Shown here one piece after another: positions 1-7,488 of a stretch of DNA of 64,000 bases. The stretch is taken from NCBI GenBank assembly GCA_963812965.1, contig CAWEXG010000012.1, positions 62,001 to 126,000 of the forward strand, in the 5' to 3' direction. The position numbers and the translations under genes are program-made. Within the stretch, counting starts at the first letter, position 1; each line of letters opens with the position of its first letter. The notes under the pieces were generated by a model, which was not told where the DNA came from, did no database searches, and saw only the letters and a list, made by a program, of their open reading frames with translations. This DNA comes from DASXMT01 sp963812965 (lineage in GTDB: Bacteria; Actinomycetota; Acidimicrobiia; Acidimicrobiales; RAAP-2).

Positions 1-31
1 CTCTCTACTGGGCCTCTAATGTGATCCGGGC

Positions 32-1663
32 ATGTTCCCCTACGCCGTGGAGACGTTTACATCACAAGAGGAGGACATCCTCCGCCGGTACTGCACCAAC
101 CTGCATCTTCCTGTGTTTGCCCTGGTCAACTTGCCAGAAGTGGTCAAGGGAGCTCTTTTTGCCCGTTACTCCCGTTCGCCGAAGAGCCTCCGGCGACTGT
201 TCCTGGACGAGTTCGTCGGCGAGCTCGACATCGCCGGCGATGCCACCGTAGACGCCACCATTGGCCTCAGGCGGGCCGAGGATCTGTACGAGAAGGTGTT
301 CCTGGAGTACGGCGACGACTCGGTGGCCCAGCTGGGTGGGGTCCATCTGGCCTGCGAGCAGGCATCCAACGTGTTGACCAAGATTCTCGAGTGGGGGCGG
401 CTGATGGCCTACCTCGAGCAGTCCACTCGCTATATCGCCTACGACAGCCGGCTCACCACCGGCCACTACCGGTACTACCGCGATCCCGGACTGCTCGAGT
501 CGCCGCTCGGCGCCCGCTACGTCGGCGAGATGGACCGCATGTTCGACACCTATGGCGAGCTGCTGGGCGAGGTGCAGACATGGCTGACCCGACGGCATCC
601 CCGCCAACCCGGCGACTCGGACTTCGTGCATCGGCAGGCTATTCGGGCCAAGGCACTCGACTCTCTCAGAGGGCTCTTGCCTGCCGGATCCCTGTCCAAC
701 GTCGGCATCTACGGGACGGGGCAGTCCTACGAGATGCTGCTGTTGCGCATGCGTTCCCATCCATTGCCCGAAGCTCGGCAGTACGCCACGATGATGCTCG
801 ACGAGCTCCGGAAGGTGATCCCGTCGTTCCTCCAACGCGTGGACCGTCCAGAGCGCGGCGGCATATGGTCGACATACCTGGCGCAAGTCCGTGATGACAC
901 CGCGCACACCGTGGAACGCCTCTTCCCTGATCTGGTCGACCCGACCGACACGCCGGTCCATGGTCCTGCCGGTGCCCCTTCGGTGACCCTGGTCGACTTC
1001 GACCCGGACGGAGAGGAGAAGGTGATCGCCGCCATCTGCTACCCGCATACCACGGCGTCAGAGGAAGAAGTGCTGCGACGGGTTCGCCAGCTCGGTGCCG
1101 ACGAGCGACGATCGCTCCTTCTGGGCTATGTGGGGGAGCGTTCTAACCGTCGTCACCGGCCGGGGCGGGCGTTCGAGCGCACGTCCTACCGTTTCGACGT
1201 GGTCACCGATTACGGAGCATTCAGGGACCTGCAGCGACATCGGATGTTGACCATCGAGTGGCAGGCCCTTCGCCCCTCGCTCGGGTATGACGTGCCCGAG
1301 ACGGTGACGGAAGCCGGGGTGGCCGATCGCTATACGGCCTCGCTCGAGCGCTCTCGTGACCTTTACGAGATGCTGAATCGGACGTTCCCGGTGGAGGCGG
1401 CCTACGCCGTCGCACTGGCCTACCGTATCCGCTACTCGATGCAGATGAATGCCCGTGCCGCCATGCATGTAGTCGAGCTCCGATCGAGCCCGCAGGGGCA
1501 CCCTTCCTATCGATGGGTGGCCCACGAGATGCATCGCCTCATCGGTGAGCAGGCGGGTCATCGCCTGTTGGCTGAGGCCATGTCGCACGTCGACCACGGG
1601 GCGCAGGATCTCGAACGGTTGGAGTCGGAGCGACGTGCCGAGATGAAGAGGCTCAGCGGGTAG
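32..1663 (+). CDS. Double-domain ThyX-like (FAD-dependent thymidylate synthase family) protein
   Basis: The 543-residue product looks like two ThyX-type modules in tandem, about twice the length of a normal ThyX (220-250 aa). In the first half, residues near 45-55 (ALFARYSRS) and a later EQSTRY segment recall the RHR...S and NEQSTRY parts of the ThyX signature. The second half carries RHRM within RDLQRHRMLTIEW. True ThyX makes dTMP using FAD and methylene-tetrahydrofolate. Here neither half keeps the complete RHRX7S signature, so dTMP synthesis is doubtful and a related flavin or nucleotide role is possible. The ATG at 32 has no convincing Shine-Dalgarno sequence, and the gene may begin slightly elsewhere. 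Family placement is inferred from these motifs only. Confidence 0.7.
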   Translation: MFPYAVETFTSQEEDILRRYCTNLHLPVFALVNLPEVVKGALFARYSRSPKSLRRLFLDEFVGELDIAGDATVDATIGLRRAEDLYEKVFLEYGDDSVAQLGGVHLACEQASNVLTKILEWGRLMAYLEQSTRYIAYDSRLTTGHYRYYRDPGLLESPLGARYVGEMDRMFDTYGELLGEVQTWLTRRHPRQPGDSDFVHRQAIRAKALDSLRGLLPAGSLSNVGIYGTGQSYEMLLLRMRSHPLPEARQYATMMLDELRKVIPSFLQRVDRPERGGIWSTYLAQVRDDTAHTVERLFPDLVDPTDTPVHGPAGAPSVTLVDFDPDGEEKVIAAICYPHTTASEEEVLRRVRQLGADERRSLLLGYVGERSNRRHRPGRAFERTSYRFDVVTDYGAFRDLQRHRMLTIEWQALRPSLGYDVPETVTEAGVADRYTASLERSRDLYEMLNRTFPVEAAYAVALAYRIRYSMQMNARAAMHVVELRSSPQGHPSYRWVAHEMHRLIGEQAGHRLLAEAMSHVDHGAQDLERLESERRAEMKRLSG

Positions 1664-1805
1664 GCGGTCCGAGCTCATGCCGGTTCACCCGACTTCCTCG
1701 CCGGACCTCTCGGTTCGCTGTGGCGTCAGCAGTCAGCCGGATTTCCTGCACACCCCTGACCAGGGGGGTTGAATGTCACTGCTGGTCACGAGGGACAAAA
1801 GCCGC

Positions 1806-1836
1806 TTGACGACTGCAGGTGTCCTTGGCCTATCGT
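1806..1836 (+). promoter_or_regulatory. Promoter-like TTGACG / TATCGT pair
   Basis: TTGACG lies at 1806-1811 and TATCGT (TANNNT) at 1831-1836 with a 19-bp spacer. It predicts a start near 1843, just before the structured RNA candidate and far upstream of the next coding gene. The long spacer makes it only moderately convincing. Confidence 0.4.
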
Positions 1837-1842
1837 TCCGCA

Positions 1843-2100
1843 CAGTCCCAGATACCCGACGGATGGGTTCGTGCGGTCGTGTACCGCCGAAACCGACCCA
1901 GGGGGGATGCTGTGAGAGGCGGAGGGAGGCCTTGGGGTTCGAGTAGAGAACGTTCCCCCGGAACCGGAGGCGCAAGCCGCGGGTACCGGGGGAATGGTGC
2001 CAAAGAACCCCGGGCCCGCCCGCCTGGACACCGAGTCCCCATACTCGACCCGCTCGCCACGGCCCTCCGGCCCCTGTTGATGGTCGAGAGCTCGAAGCAG
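1843..2100 (+). ncRNA. Highly structured RNA candidate (unassigned family)
   Basis: No credible protein is encoded in this gap of about 540 bases, but it folds strongly on paper. One hairpin pairs 1864-1871 with 1888-1900 and GCGGT 1873-1877 with ACCGC 1883-1887. It is followed by a long nested rod: GGGGA 1903-1907 with TCCCC 2036-2040; AGGCGG 1917-1922 with CCGCCT 2020-2025; GGGGTTC 1934-1940 with GAACCCC 2005-2011; TTCCCCCGG 1953-1961 with CCGGGGGAA 1986-1994; ACC 1963-1965 with GGT 1982-1984; GGC 1969-1971 with GCC 1976-1978, closed by a GCAA tetraloop. A further stem pairs 2044-2050 with 2082-2088. The GNRA loop exists only on the plus strand, as does the promoter at 1806-1836. I found no RNase P, tmRNA or SRP signature. 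A bulged rod of this size resembles 6S or Ms1 RNA, but that is inference. The ends are approximate. Confidence 0.5.
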
Positions 2101-2205
2101 TCGCCGGCCTTGCACTCGCATGCCCGAGATGCACATCCCAACTCCTGTACGAACGCCACGCTTGACCGTCTATGCTCCCGCCCAACTCACCATTGAAGGG
2201 CCGAT

Positions 2206-2667
2206 ATGCCGCAAGAACTTGACGATGTGGAAGAACCCAACGAGCTGGTCGAGGCCGACCTCGACGAGTTGGAGGACGACGACGACCTGATCGAGGACGA
2301 CGAGGTCGCACTCGTCGATGAGGACGATGATGCCGCAGTCAAGGTCGACGACGAGGACGACGACGATGCCGAGGTTCCCGCTGCACCGGCAGCTGCTGCG
2401 TCGGGCGATGGGGACGAGGACGAGGACGAGGACGACGACGAGGACGAGGATGTCGAGGCAAGCCTGGACATGATCCTCAAGGAGCGTCTGGTCGTCGAGG
2501 AGGAGCCCGAGGACGAGGAGACGGTCGAGACTGACGAGCGAACCGAAGGTGTGGAGCGAGTCTTGCCCAAACAGCCGGACGAGTTCGTCTGTCGGTCGTG
2601 TTTCTTGGTGAAGCATCCGAGCCAGCTGGCCAATCGGAAGAAGATGCTCTGTCGGGACTGCGTCTGA
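2206..2667 (+). CDS. DUF4193-type acidic protein with C-terminal zinc ribbon
   Basis: The 153-residue product has an extremely Asp/Glu-rich N-terminal two thirds. It ends in a compact cysteine module: CRSC near residue 130 and CRDC at the extreme C terminus, around a conserved KHPSQLA segment. This matches the actinobacterial DUF4193 family, whose function is unknown. Family members are usually about 100 aa, so the acidic extension here is long. The start is well supported: GAAGGG at 2195-2200 sits five bases before ATG, and a TATGCT -10 box lies at 2171-2176. The repeated GAC/GAG codons also produce long spurious reading frames on the other strand. Confidence 0.85.
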   Translation: MPQELDDVEEPNELVEADLDELEDDDDLIEDDEVALVDEDDDAAVKVDDEDDDDAEVPAAPAAAASGDGDEDEDEDDDEDEDVEASLDMILKERLVVEEEPEDEETVETDERTEGVERVLPKQPDEFVCRSCFLVKHPSQLANRKKMLCRDCV

Positions 2668-2695
2668 CGGCAAGGAGCCTCGAAGGAGCCCGTTG

Positions 2696-3265
2696 ATGGA
2701 ACAAGAGGAAGTCGAGCACAAGCCAGCTGGCGAACGAGTGCTGGATGTGCTCGTCTTCGCCCCGGTTGGGTTGGTGATCTCGGCGGTCGAAGAGCTCCCC
2801 GCGTTGGCCGAACGAGGCCGGACGCTGCTCAACGGCAGGCTCGGCTCGGCTCGGGCGGTGGGCATGTTCGCCGTCTCGGCCGGACGTCAGGAGTTGCATC
2901 GACGCTCGGAAAACCTCCTCCGACAACACTCCGTTTCCACCGAGAGTCGCAGCGCGTCCAAGCCCACTACTCCCGGCACACCCGCGACTCGACTGAGCCC
3001 GGACGTCGCCCAACAGACAGGTGGTGGACCGGAGGAACAGAAGCAGAGGAGAGAGGGCCCTGAGGAACAGAGAGAGGACCCGGGGGAGGGGCCGCTCACG
3101 TTGGCCATACCTGGCTTTGACGCGCTGTCCGCTTCCCAGGTGGTCCAGCGCCTTGATGGGCTCACGCACGAGGAGCTCCACGCAGTCAGGGCTTACGAAG
3201 CAGCTCATCGTGGTCGCAGGACTATCCTCAACCGGGTCGACCAGCTATTGGACGAACGCTCCTGA
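2696..3265 (+). CDS. Conserved actinobacterial protein of unknown function with C-terminal helical motif
   Basis: The product is about 189 residues. The N-terminal part has a hydrophobic stretch (LVFAPVGLVISAVEELP), the centre is low-complexity and rich in Pro, Glu and Gln, and the C terminus has a helical motif (SQVVQRL...EELHAVRAYEAAHRGRR) recurrent in actinobacterial hypothetical proteins. No enzymatic signature is visible. ATG at 2696 is chosen over the TTG at 2693 because a GAAGGAG sequence ends seven bases upstream. The gene follows DUF4193 by 28 bases and is probably co-transcribed with it. Confidence 0.75.
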   Translation: MEQEEVEHKPAGERVLDVLVFAPVGLVISAVEELPALAERGRTLLNGRLGSARAVGMFAVSAGRQELHRRSENLLRQHSVSTESRSASKPTTPGTPATRLSPDVAQQTGGGPEEQKQRREGPEEQREDPGEGPLTLAIPGFDALSASQVVQRLDGLTHEELHAVRAYEAAHRGRRTILNRVDQLLDERS

Positions 3266-3324
3266 CAGAGGCTCGGCGTCTGCACGGCGCACCCGGGTGC
3301 GGCTCGTACCGCCGAGGAGGATCT

Positions 3325-3810
3325 GTGGAAGCAGTGCGGAAGGCGACATCCGGTGATGCCCAGGCGCTGGCCGAGCTGTCGTCCCAGCTCCGTGACCACC
3401 TGTTGAGTCACCGTGGAGGATCCCTGCTGATGGCCGAGGGCCGACTGCCGTCAGCCGGCGCCTTCGATCCCGAACAGCTCGCAGCGTCGATGGTCGACCC
3501 CGATCGATCGGTGCTGGTGGGAACCATCGACGGTGTCGTGGTGGGGATGGCACTGGGGCGTATCGAGACGTTGCGTGGTGATACTCGGCTTGGTCAGCTG
3601 GAGGGCTGTTACGTCGAGTCGGATGCTCGTTCGGTTGGCGTCGGGCGACTGCTCGTCGACACGCTGATGGCGTGGTTCGAGGAGTGCCGATGCATCGGAG
3701 TGGATGGGGTAGCGCTTCCGGGTGACCGGGAGGGAAAGAGCTTCTTCGAAGCCGCTGGGTTCAAGGCCCGGTTGTTGGTCATGCACCGCTCGCTCGAGGG
3801 TGGTCCGTGA
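3325..3810 (+). CDS. GNAT-family N-acetyltransferase
   Basis: The 161-residue product has the GNAT layout. There is a beta-strand core (LVGTIDGVVVGMALGRIE), the acetyl-CoA binding turn (ARSVGVGRLLVDTLMAW), and a C-terminal strand ending EGKSFFEAAGFKARLLVMHR. The conserved Q/RxxGxG/A loop appears as RSVGVGR near residue 100. The substrate cannot be predicted. Translation starts at GTG 3325 behind a strong GAGGAGG at 3314-3320. The gene is the last of the plus-strand run from DUF4193 and converges with the next gene. Confidence 0.85.
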   Translation: MEAVRKATSGDAQALAELSSQLRDHLLSHRGGSLLMAEGRLPSAGAFDPEQLAASMVDPDRSVLVGTIDGVVVGMALGRIETLRGDTRLGQLEGCYVESDARSVGVGRLLVDTLMAWFEECRCIGVDGVALPGDREGKSFFEAAGFKARLLVMHRSLEGGP

Positions 3811-3850
3811 AGTCTGTGGAGCGAGCCTGGTACTCCCAGCCGCTGGCCTC

Positions 3851-5182
3851 TCAGGCAGATCGGCGGCCAGAGGGGGACCTGGTCACAACGGGACGCCGGG
3901 GCCCGGGTGGCGGGGGAATAGGAATCCCCAGCAGTCGGGCAAGCTGCGGGACGAAGCCGGACGCCCGGCGGGCCGCGGCCAGCAGCGCCTCGTCCGGATC
4001 GGTCGGGATCCCGACCGGCTTCACCGTCCGGCGTACCGGCGACTCGACGACGACCTCGAGGATCGACAGCCACTCGGCGGGTGGCGTCTCGCTCGACATC
4101 GCCTGCCCGGCTGCTTCGGACAGTTTGACGGCGAGCTCGGCAGACAGGCGAGCTGCAGGTTCGGGTGGCCGGGAGGACGTGCGCAGCGCGTCGGCAATAC
4201 GCCCTTCGTCCACGGCGGTGTTGATGCGCGCCACCCAGCCGTCACGGAGGGCGGTGACCCGCTGCTCCAGGGAGGCCCGCAGCGCTGTTGTGAGCGCTCG
4301 GCCCTCTTCGTCCAGGGTGACCGTGGACGACGAGGCAACGATGGATCGAAGTTCGCGGAGCGCAACGTCCTTGCCGGCGTTTCGGGCAACCGAGGCCCGG
4401 TCCTTCCAGTTGGCCAGGTTGACCACCGGTAACAGCTCCTCAGCCATGGCCAGAAGCGGCTCAGGGGTCACCTCGGCCCGGCCGTCGGCCCGGGCTCGTT
4501 CGTTCTGTTCGTTGATCGCCTGACGAACAGCAGGGATGCCACCGCGCAGCAGCTGTTCGGCCACAGGGAGCTGCTCGGGGCGCAAGGCGGCCAGGGCGGC
4601 GTTGCGATAGGTGGTGGACTGCTGGGGACGACGGGAGCCGTCTCGACCCCCGGGCCGCCCTCCAGCCGTGCGTCCGGCGGGGCGTCCTGTCGGGCGGGCA
4701 GGGCGGTCGTTCCGGCGGTCGCTAGTAGTAGCAGCAGACCCATCGCCGGCAGCGCCGGGCTCGGTGCGGGTCCGTCCCTCACTGCGAGGGCGGCGAGATC
4801 CGGTGTTGTCCGTGTCGTTCCGTGGACGCCCGCCTGACGACCTCCGTGGTCCGTCCGCCCGGTCATGGTCGTCTCGACGCCGCCCCTTGGACTTCGGGGC
4901 GAGGACGACGGAGACATCTGGACCCGAACGGGGAGGACCGAGGATCTCGATCCGCTCTGTCGGCTGGTGGCTGCCCTTGGTCTTGACCGGAAGCAGTGCC
5001 ACCACGTTCATCCCGTCCAGAGTGGTCTCCACCTCGGCGCGCAGGACGGTGCCTACCCCGGATCCGTCGGGTACGAGCTCGCCCGGCACGGTTCCCCGGG
5101 GTTGCTTGGCACCGGCGGCACGCCACGTCCACGTGCCATCACCGGTACTGCTGGTCAGCTCTACCTCGATCCTGTGCGACAT
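3851..5182 (-). CDS. Large hypothetical protein with basic disordered linker
   Basis: This is a 443-residue protein I do not recognise. The first 100 residues look like a small beta domain (MSHRIEVELTSS, then EVETTLDGMNVVALLPVKTKG). It is followed by about 100 residues rich in Arg, Gly, Asp and Pro, and then a mostly helical C-terminal half with many Ala, Leu and Glu. The start at 5182 is preferred over an upstream in-frame start at 5251 because conserved-looking sequence begins there; a TAGCGT -10-like box lies ten bases before the ATG. It converges with the GNAT gene across 40 bases. The basic linker could contact nucleic acid, but that is speculation. Confidence 0.65.
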   Translation of the reverse strand: MSHRIEVELTSSTGDGTWTWRAAGAKQPRGTVPGELVPDGSGVGTVLRAEVETTLDGMNVVALLPVKTKGSHQPTERIEILGPPRSGPDVSVVLAPKSKGRRRDDHDRADGPRRSSGGRPRNDTDNTGSRRPRSEGRTRTEPGAAGDGSAATTSDRRNDRPARPTGRPAGRTAGGRPGGRDGSRRPQQSTTYRNAALAALRPEQLPVAEQLLRGGIPAVRQAINEQNERARADGRAEVTPEPLLAMAEELLPVVNLANWKDRASVARNAGKDVALRELRSIVASSSTVTLDEEGRALTTALRASLEQRVTALRDGWVARINTAVDEGRIADALRTSSRPPEPAARLSAELAVKLSEAAGQAMSSETPPAEWLSILEVVVESPVRRTVKPVGIPTDPDEALLAAARRASGFVPQLARLLGIPIPPPPGPRRPVVTRSPSGRRSA

Positions 5183-5285
5183 ACCGGCCGACACGCTACT
5201 GCTGCTTCGGGTGGTCTCTGAAATACGCTCGGTGACCAGCTGTCGCGCCAAGGGGAAGGTAGGGGGGTTTCCCCTGGTGATGGCC

Positions 5286-5291
5286 TATAAT
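5286..5291 (+). promoter_or_regulatory. Consensus -10 box TATAAT upstream of leader ORF
   Basis: A perfect TATAAT at 5286-5291, preceded by G-rich sequence without a recognisable -35, predicts a start near 5298. The resulting transcript would have about 59 bases of leader before the 12-codon ORF that precedes the nitroreductase. Confidence 0.5.
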
Positions 5292-5356
5292 GATCGTACG
5301 AAAGCCGGGACGTCGCACAGGGACTGTTGCGGCTCGGTTGTCTAGAGGAGGACACC

Positions 5357-5395
5357 ATGCCCACGGTCGGCGCCCCCATTCTGAACGCGGCGTGA
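5357..5395 (+). CDS. 12-codon leader peptide coupled to nitroreductase
   Basis: ATG at 5357 follows a strong GAGGAGG (5346-5352) and encodes MPTVGAPILNAA before TGA at 5393-5395. Only two bases separate the stop from the GTG start of the nitroreductase, which has no ribosome-binding site of its own. This arrangement fits translational coupling: ribosomes that finish the leader restart at the GTG. The peptide has no run of one amino acid that would suggest classical attenuation. It is too short for comparative proof, but the ribosome-binding site belongs to this ORF and not to the downstream gene, because the two are in different frames. Confidence 0.5.
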   Translation: MPTVGAPILNAA

Positions 5396-5397
5396 GC

Positions 5398-6015
5398 GTG
5401 CCCCAGGAAGCGCTCGTCGCGCAGTTGGTGGCGCCGCGTTGTCAGCCGGCCCGGGACGGAGAGGCCCCGACGGCAGAACAGCTCCGGTGGATCCTGGACG
5501 CGGCGACCGCAGTTCCCGACCACGGAGGCCTTCATCCGTGGCGGTTCGTCGTCGTGGCCGGTGAGCATCGCCGACAGTTCGGTGATGCGTTGGCTGCCGG
5601 TGTTCACGAGGTCAGATCCGATCCGCCGACGGCAGTCGTGGACAAGATGAGGGGCAAGGCGTTCACCGCTCCCTGCATAGTGGTGCTGATCGCCTCACCG
5701 CAGACGGGGTCGAACGTCCCGGAGTGGGAGCAGGTGGCGTCGGCATCGTGTTGCGGGTACGCCATGGTCGTCACCGCGGCAGCGCTCGGTCTCGGCGCCA
5801 TCTGGAAGAGCGCATCGATCCAGGACGGCGTAGCGCTCCGGAGCCTGTTCCACCTCACCGAAGAGGAACGGCTGCTCGGATGGGTCAACGTTGGCACGAT
5901 CGGCGACGACCCGCCCCAACCCCGAGCGAGCAGACAGGAACGGGTCGACCTGCGTGACGTGGTCACCGTTCTCGAGGAAGACGGCGTACAGCCGTATGAA
6001 GCGGGAGCACGGTAG
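5398..6015 (+). CDS. Nitroreductase family protein (YdjA-like)
   Basis: The 205-residue flavoprotein candidate has the nitroreductase N-terminal pattern: a short helix, then PTAEQLRWILDAATAVPDHG and the HPWRFVVVAG segment that contacts FMN. The later AAALGLGAIWKS region is also typical. Length and motifs match the small YdjA-type group (about 180-200 aa), which reduce nitro or related groups with NAD(P)H. GTG at 5398 is chosen because it places the first helix where YdjA begins; an ATG at 5290 would add sequence that runs through the leader region. Expression is probably coupled to the leader peptide just upstream. Confidence 0.8.
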   Translation: MPQEALVAQLVAPRCQPARDGEAPTAEQLRWILDAATAVPDHGGLHPWRFVVVAGEHRRQFGDALAAGVHEVRSDPPTAVVDKMRGKAFTAPCIVVLIASPQTGSNVPEWEQVASASCCGYAMVVTAAALGLGAIWKSASIQDGVALRSLFHLTEEERLLGWVNVGTIGDDPPQPRASRQERVDLRDVVTVLEEDGVQPYEAGAR

Positions 6016-6044
6016 AGGCAGCAGATCTCTCAGCGAAACCTCAG

Positions 6045-6302
6045 CTACCACGACCCCCGACGAGCCGCCAGGGGAGCCCTGTAGCCGGCATCGGCTGCGC
6101 AGCAGCCACAGAGATCCATGCGACGTGAGCCCGGGCGGTCAGAGGCAGCGACTCGACGCCATCCGTAGCGACGGGCTTCTTCGAGGCTGGCCGACTCCGA
6201 CCACTGTGGAGATGTCTGGGCCCCACAGCGACCGCAGGTGCGGATGAACGCTCCCTCCTCGCTGGAGAAGATGTTGTCGTCCGGATCGAACGTGCGGTCC
6301 AT
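6045..6302 (-). CDS. Small cysteine-rich (zinc-binding-like) protein
   Basis: The 85-residue product contains CGRCG near residue 23 and CGCC near residue 64. The four-cysteine arrangement would suit a zinc ribbon. The N terminus is acidic (MDRTFDPDDNIFSSEEGAF). No family is recognised. The ATG at 6302 has a weak AAGGG upstream. The gene is convergent with the nitroreductase and lies opposite no other credible coding sequence. It may be regulatory or a metal-binding accessory protein, but nothing in the context decides this. Confidence 0.55.
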   Translation of the reverse strand: MDRTFDPDDNIFSSEEGAFIRTCGRCGAQTSPQWSESASLEEARRYGWRRVAASDRPGSRRMDLCGCCAADAGYRAPLAARRGSW

Positions 6303-6448
6303 GGCCGATACCCCTGACCCTTGTGTTGACAGCCCATCCTACGTCTGACCGGGAGTCCGGTGTCATCCTGTAGACGTCGTGATGGCTGCGTAGATCAGTA
6401 CGGGCTCTCGAGGAGATCTATGGACCGCACATGGAGGTGTACCGAGCG

Positions 6449-7237
6449 ATGAACACGACGTCGACTGTCGTGCTTGTTCTGGCGGTCTTCGGGGCCTGTG
6501 CTGTCGAGATGGTCGAGGCGCTCACCATCGTGGTTGCGGCCGGAGTGACGCGCGGATGGCGCTCTGCGCTCGAAGGAGCAGCGGTTGCCGTCGTCGTCCT
6601 GGCGGTCATCGTCCTCTCTGTGGGGGTCCCCTTGATGCGCTACGTGCCGATCGACACACTGCGGGTCGTGGTCGGCGCACTACTCCTTGTTCTCGGGCTC
6701 TCGTGGCTTCGCAAGTCCATCCTGCGCGCCAGCGGCCACAAGGCGCTCCACGACGAGGACGCCATCTTCGCCACGACGTCGGCGGAACTGCGGGGATCCT
6801 CTGGGCAGCCGTTGCCCAAGCGTCGAGACGGTGTGGGCTTCGCTGTGGCCTTCAAGGGCGTGTTCCTCGAGGGGGTGGAGGTCGTGCTCGTCGTCGTCAG
6901 CCTCGGTGCGAGCCAGCACCGCCTGGGCATCGCTGCAGCTGCAGCAGGGGCCGCTGTCGTTGTGGTGGCCGGCGTCGGTGCCGTGGTGGCGAGACAGCTG
7001 TCCCGAGTGCCGGAGAACACGATCAAGACGGCGGTCGGGATCATGTTGACGAGCTTCGGCTTGTTCTGGGTGGGGGAGGGTGCTGGGGTGCACTGGCCCG
7101 GGGGCGACGTGGACATCCTTGGGCTGGTGGCGCTGTTCGTCCTCGTCACCGCTGTTTCGGTGGCCTGGCTCCGGACCTTGCATCCTCCCATGCCTCCACG
7201 ATCCGGTGGCTCATCGCCGAAGCTGGTGACGGAGTGA
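6449..7237 (+). CDS. COG4280-like integral membrane protein
   Basis: This is a polytopic membrane protein of 262 residues with about six hydrophobic segments. Two internally related motifs stand out: EMVEALTIVVAAG near the N terminus and FLEGVEVVLVVVSLG in the middle. This internal duplication with a conserved acidic residue in each half is typical of small ion or solute transporters. COG4280 members are uncharacterised. The ATG at 6449 follows GGAGG at 6433-6437 and starts directly at the hydrophobic N terminus; an in-frame ATG at 6431 is the alternative. It overlaps the next gene by four bases (GTGA). Confidence 0.7.
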   Translation: MNTTSTVVLVLAVFGACAVEMVEALTIVVAAGVTRGWRSALEGAAVAVVVLAVIVLSVGVPLMRYVPIDTLRVVVGALLLVLGLSWLRKSILRASGHKALHDEDAIFATTSAELRGSSGQPLPKRRDGVGFAVAFKGVFLEGVEVVLVVVSLGASQHRLGIAAAAAGAAVVVVAGVGAVVARQLSRVPENTIKTAVGIMLTSFGLFWVGEGAGVHWPGGDVDILGLVALFVLVTAVSVAWLRTLHPPMPPRSGGSSPKLVTE

Positions 7238-7488
7238 GCATCTTGTCTCGCTGCATACGGGCGTTCGGGCTGTTCTGGTGGGACTTCCTCGTCGGCGACA
7301 CCCCGGAGCTCTTCGTCGCCACCGCCGTGATCGTCGGCTTGGCCTTCCTCGTCAGTCCCCACGGCAGGTTGGCGGTTGTCCTCCTGCCGTTCGTGGCCGT
7401 GGTGTTCCTGGTGACAAGTACGTTTCGAGGACGTCAGCGATCTTCTGGCGCAACGACGTCCGAGGAGACGTCTTCGACCGAGTCTTGA
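7234..7488 (+). CDS. Small two-helix membrane protein coupled to COG4280 gene
   Basis: The 84-residue product starts at GTG 7234, inside the GTGA that also stops the COG4280 gene, so the two are almost certainly translated from one message. It has two hydrophobic segments (FVATAVIVGLAFLV and LAVVLLPFVAVVFLV) joined by a short loop, and a polar Ser/Thr/Glu tail. The pairing suggests it is a small partner of the transporter-like protein. Its last 55 bases overlap the 3' end of the convergent gene on the other strand. Confidence 0.6.
   Translation: MSILSRCIRAFGLFWWDFLVGDTPELFVATAVIVGLAFLVSPHGRLAVVLLPFVAVVFLVTSTFRGRQRSSGATTSEETSSTES

Noticed and set aside
62..1048. Long minus-strand reading frame opposite the ThyX-like gene
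   Set aside because: It is antisense to a gene with recognisable family motifs, has no known domain and follows from high GC codon bias.
1843..2100. RNase P, tmRNA or SRP RNA as identity of the structured RNA
   Set aside because: The conserved cores of these RNAs (for example the GAGGAAAGTCC region, or a tRNA-like end with CCA) are absent on both strands.
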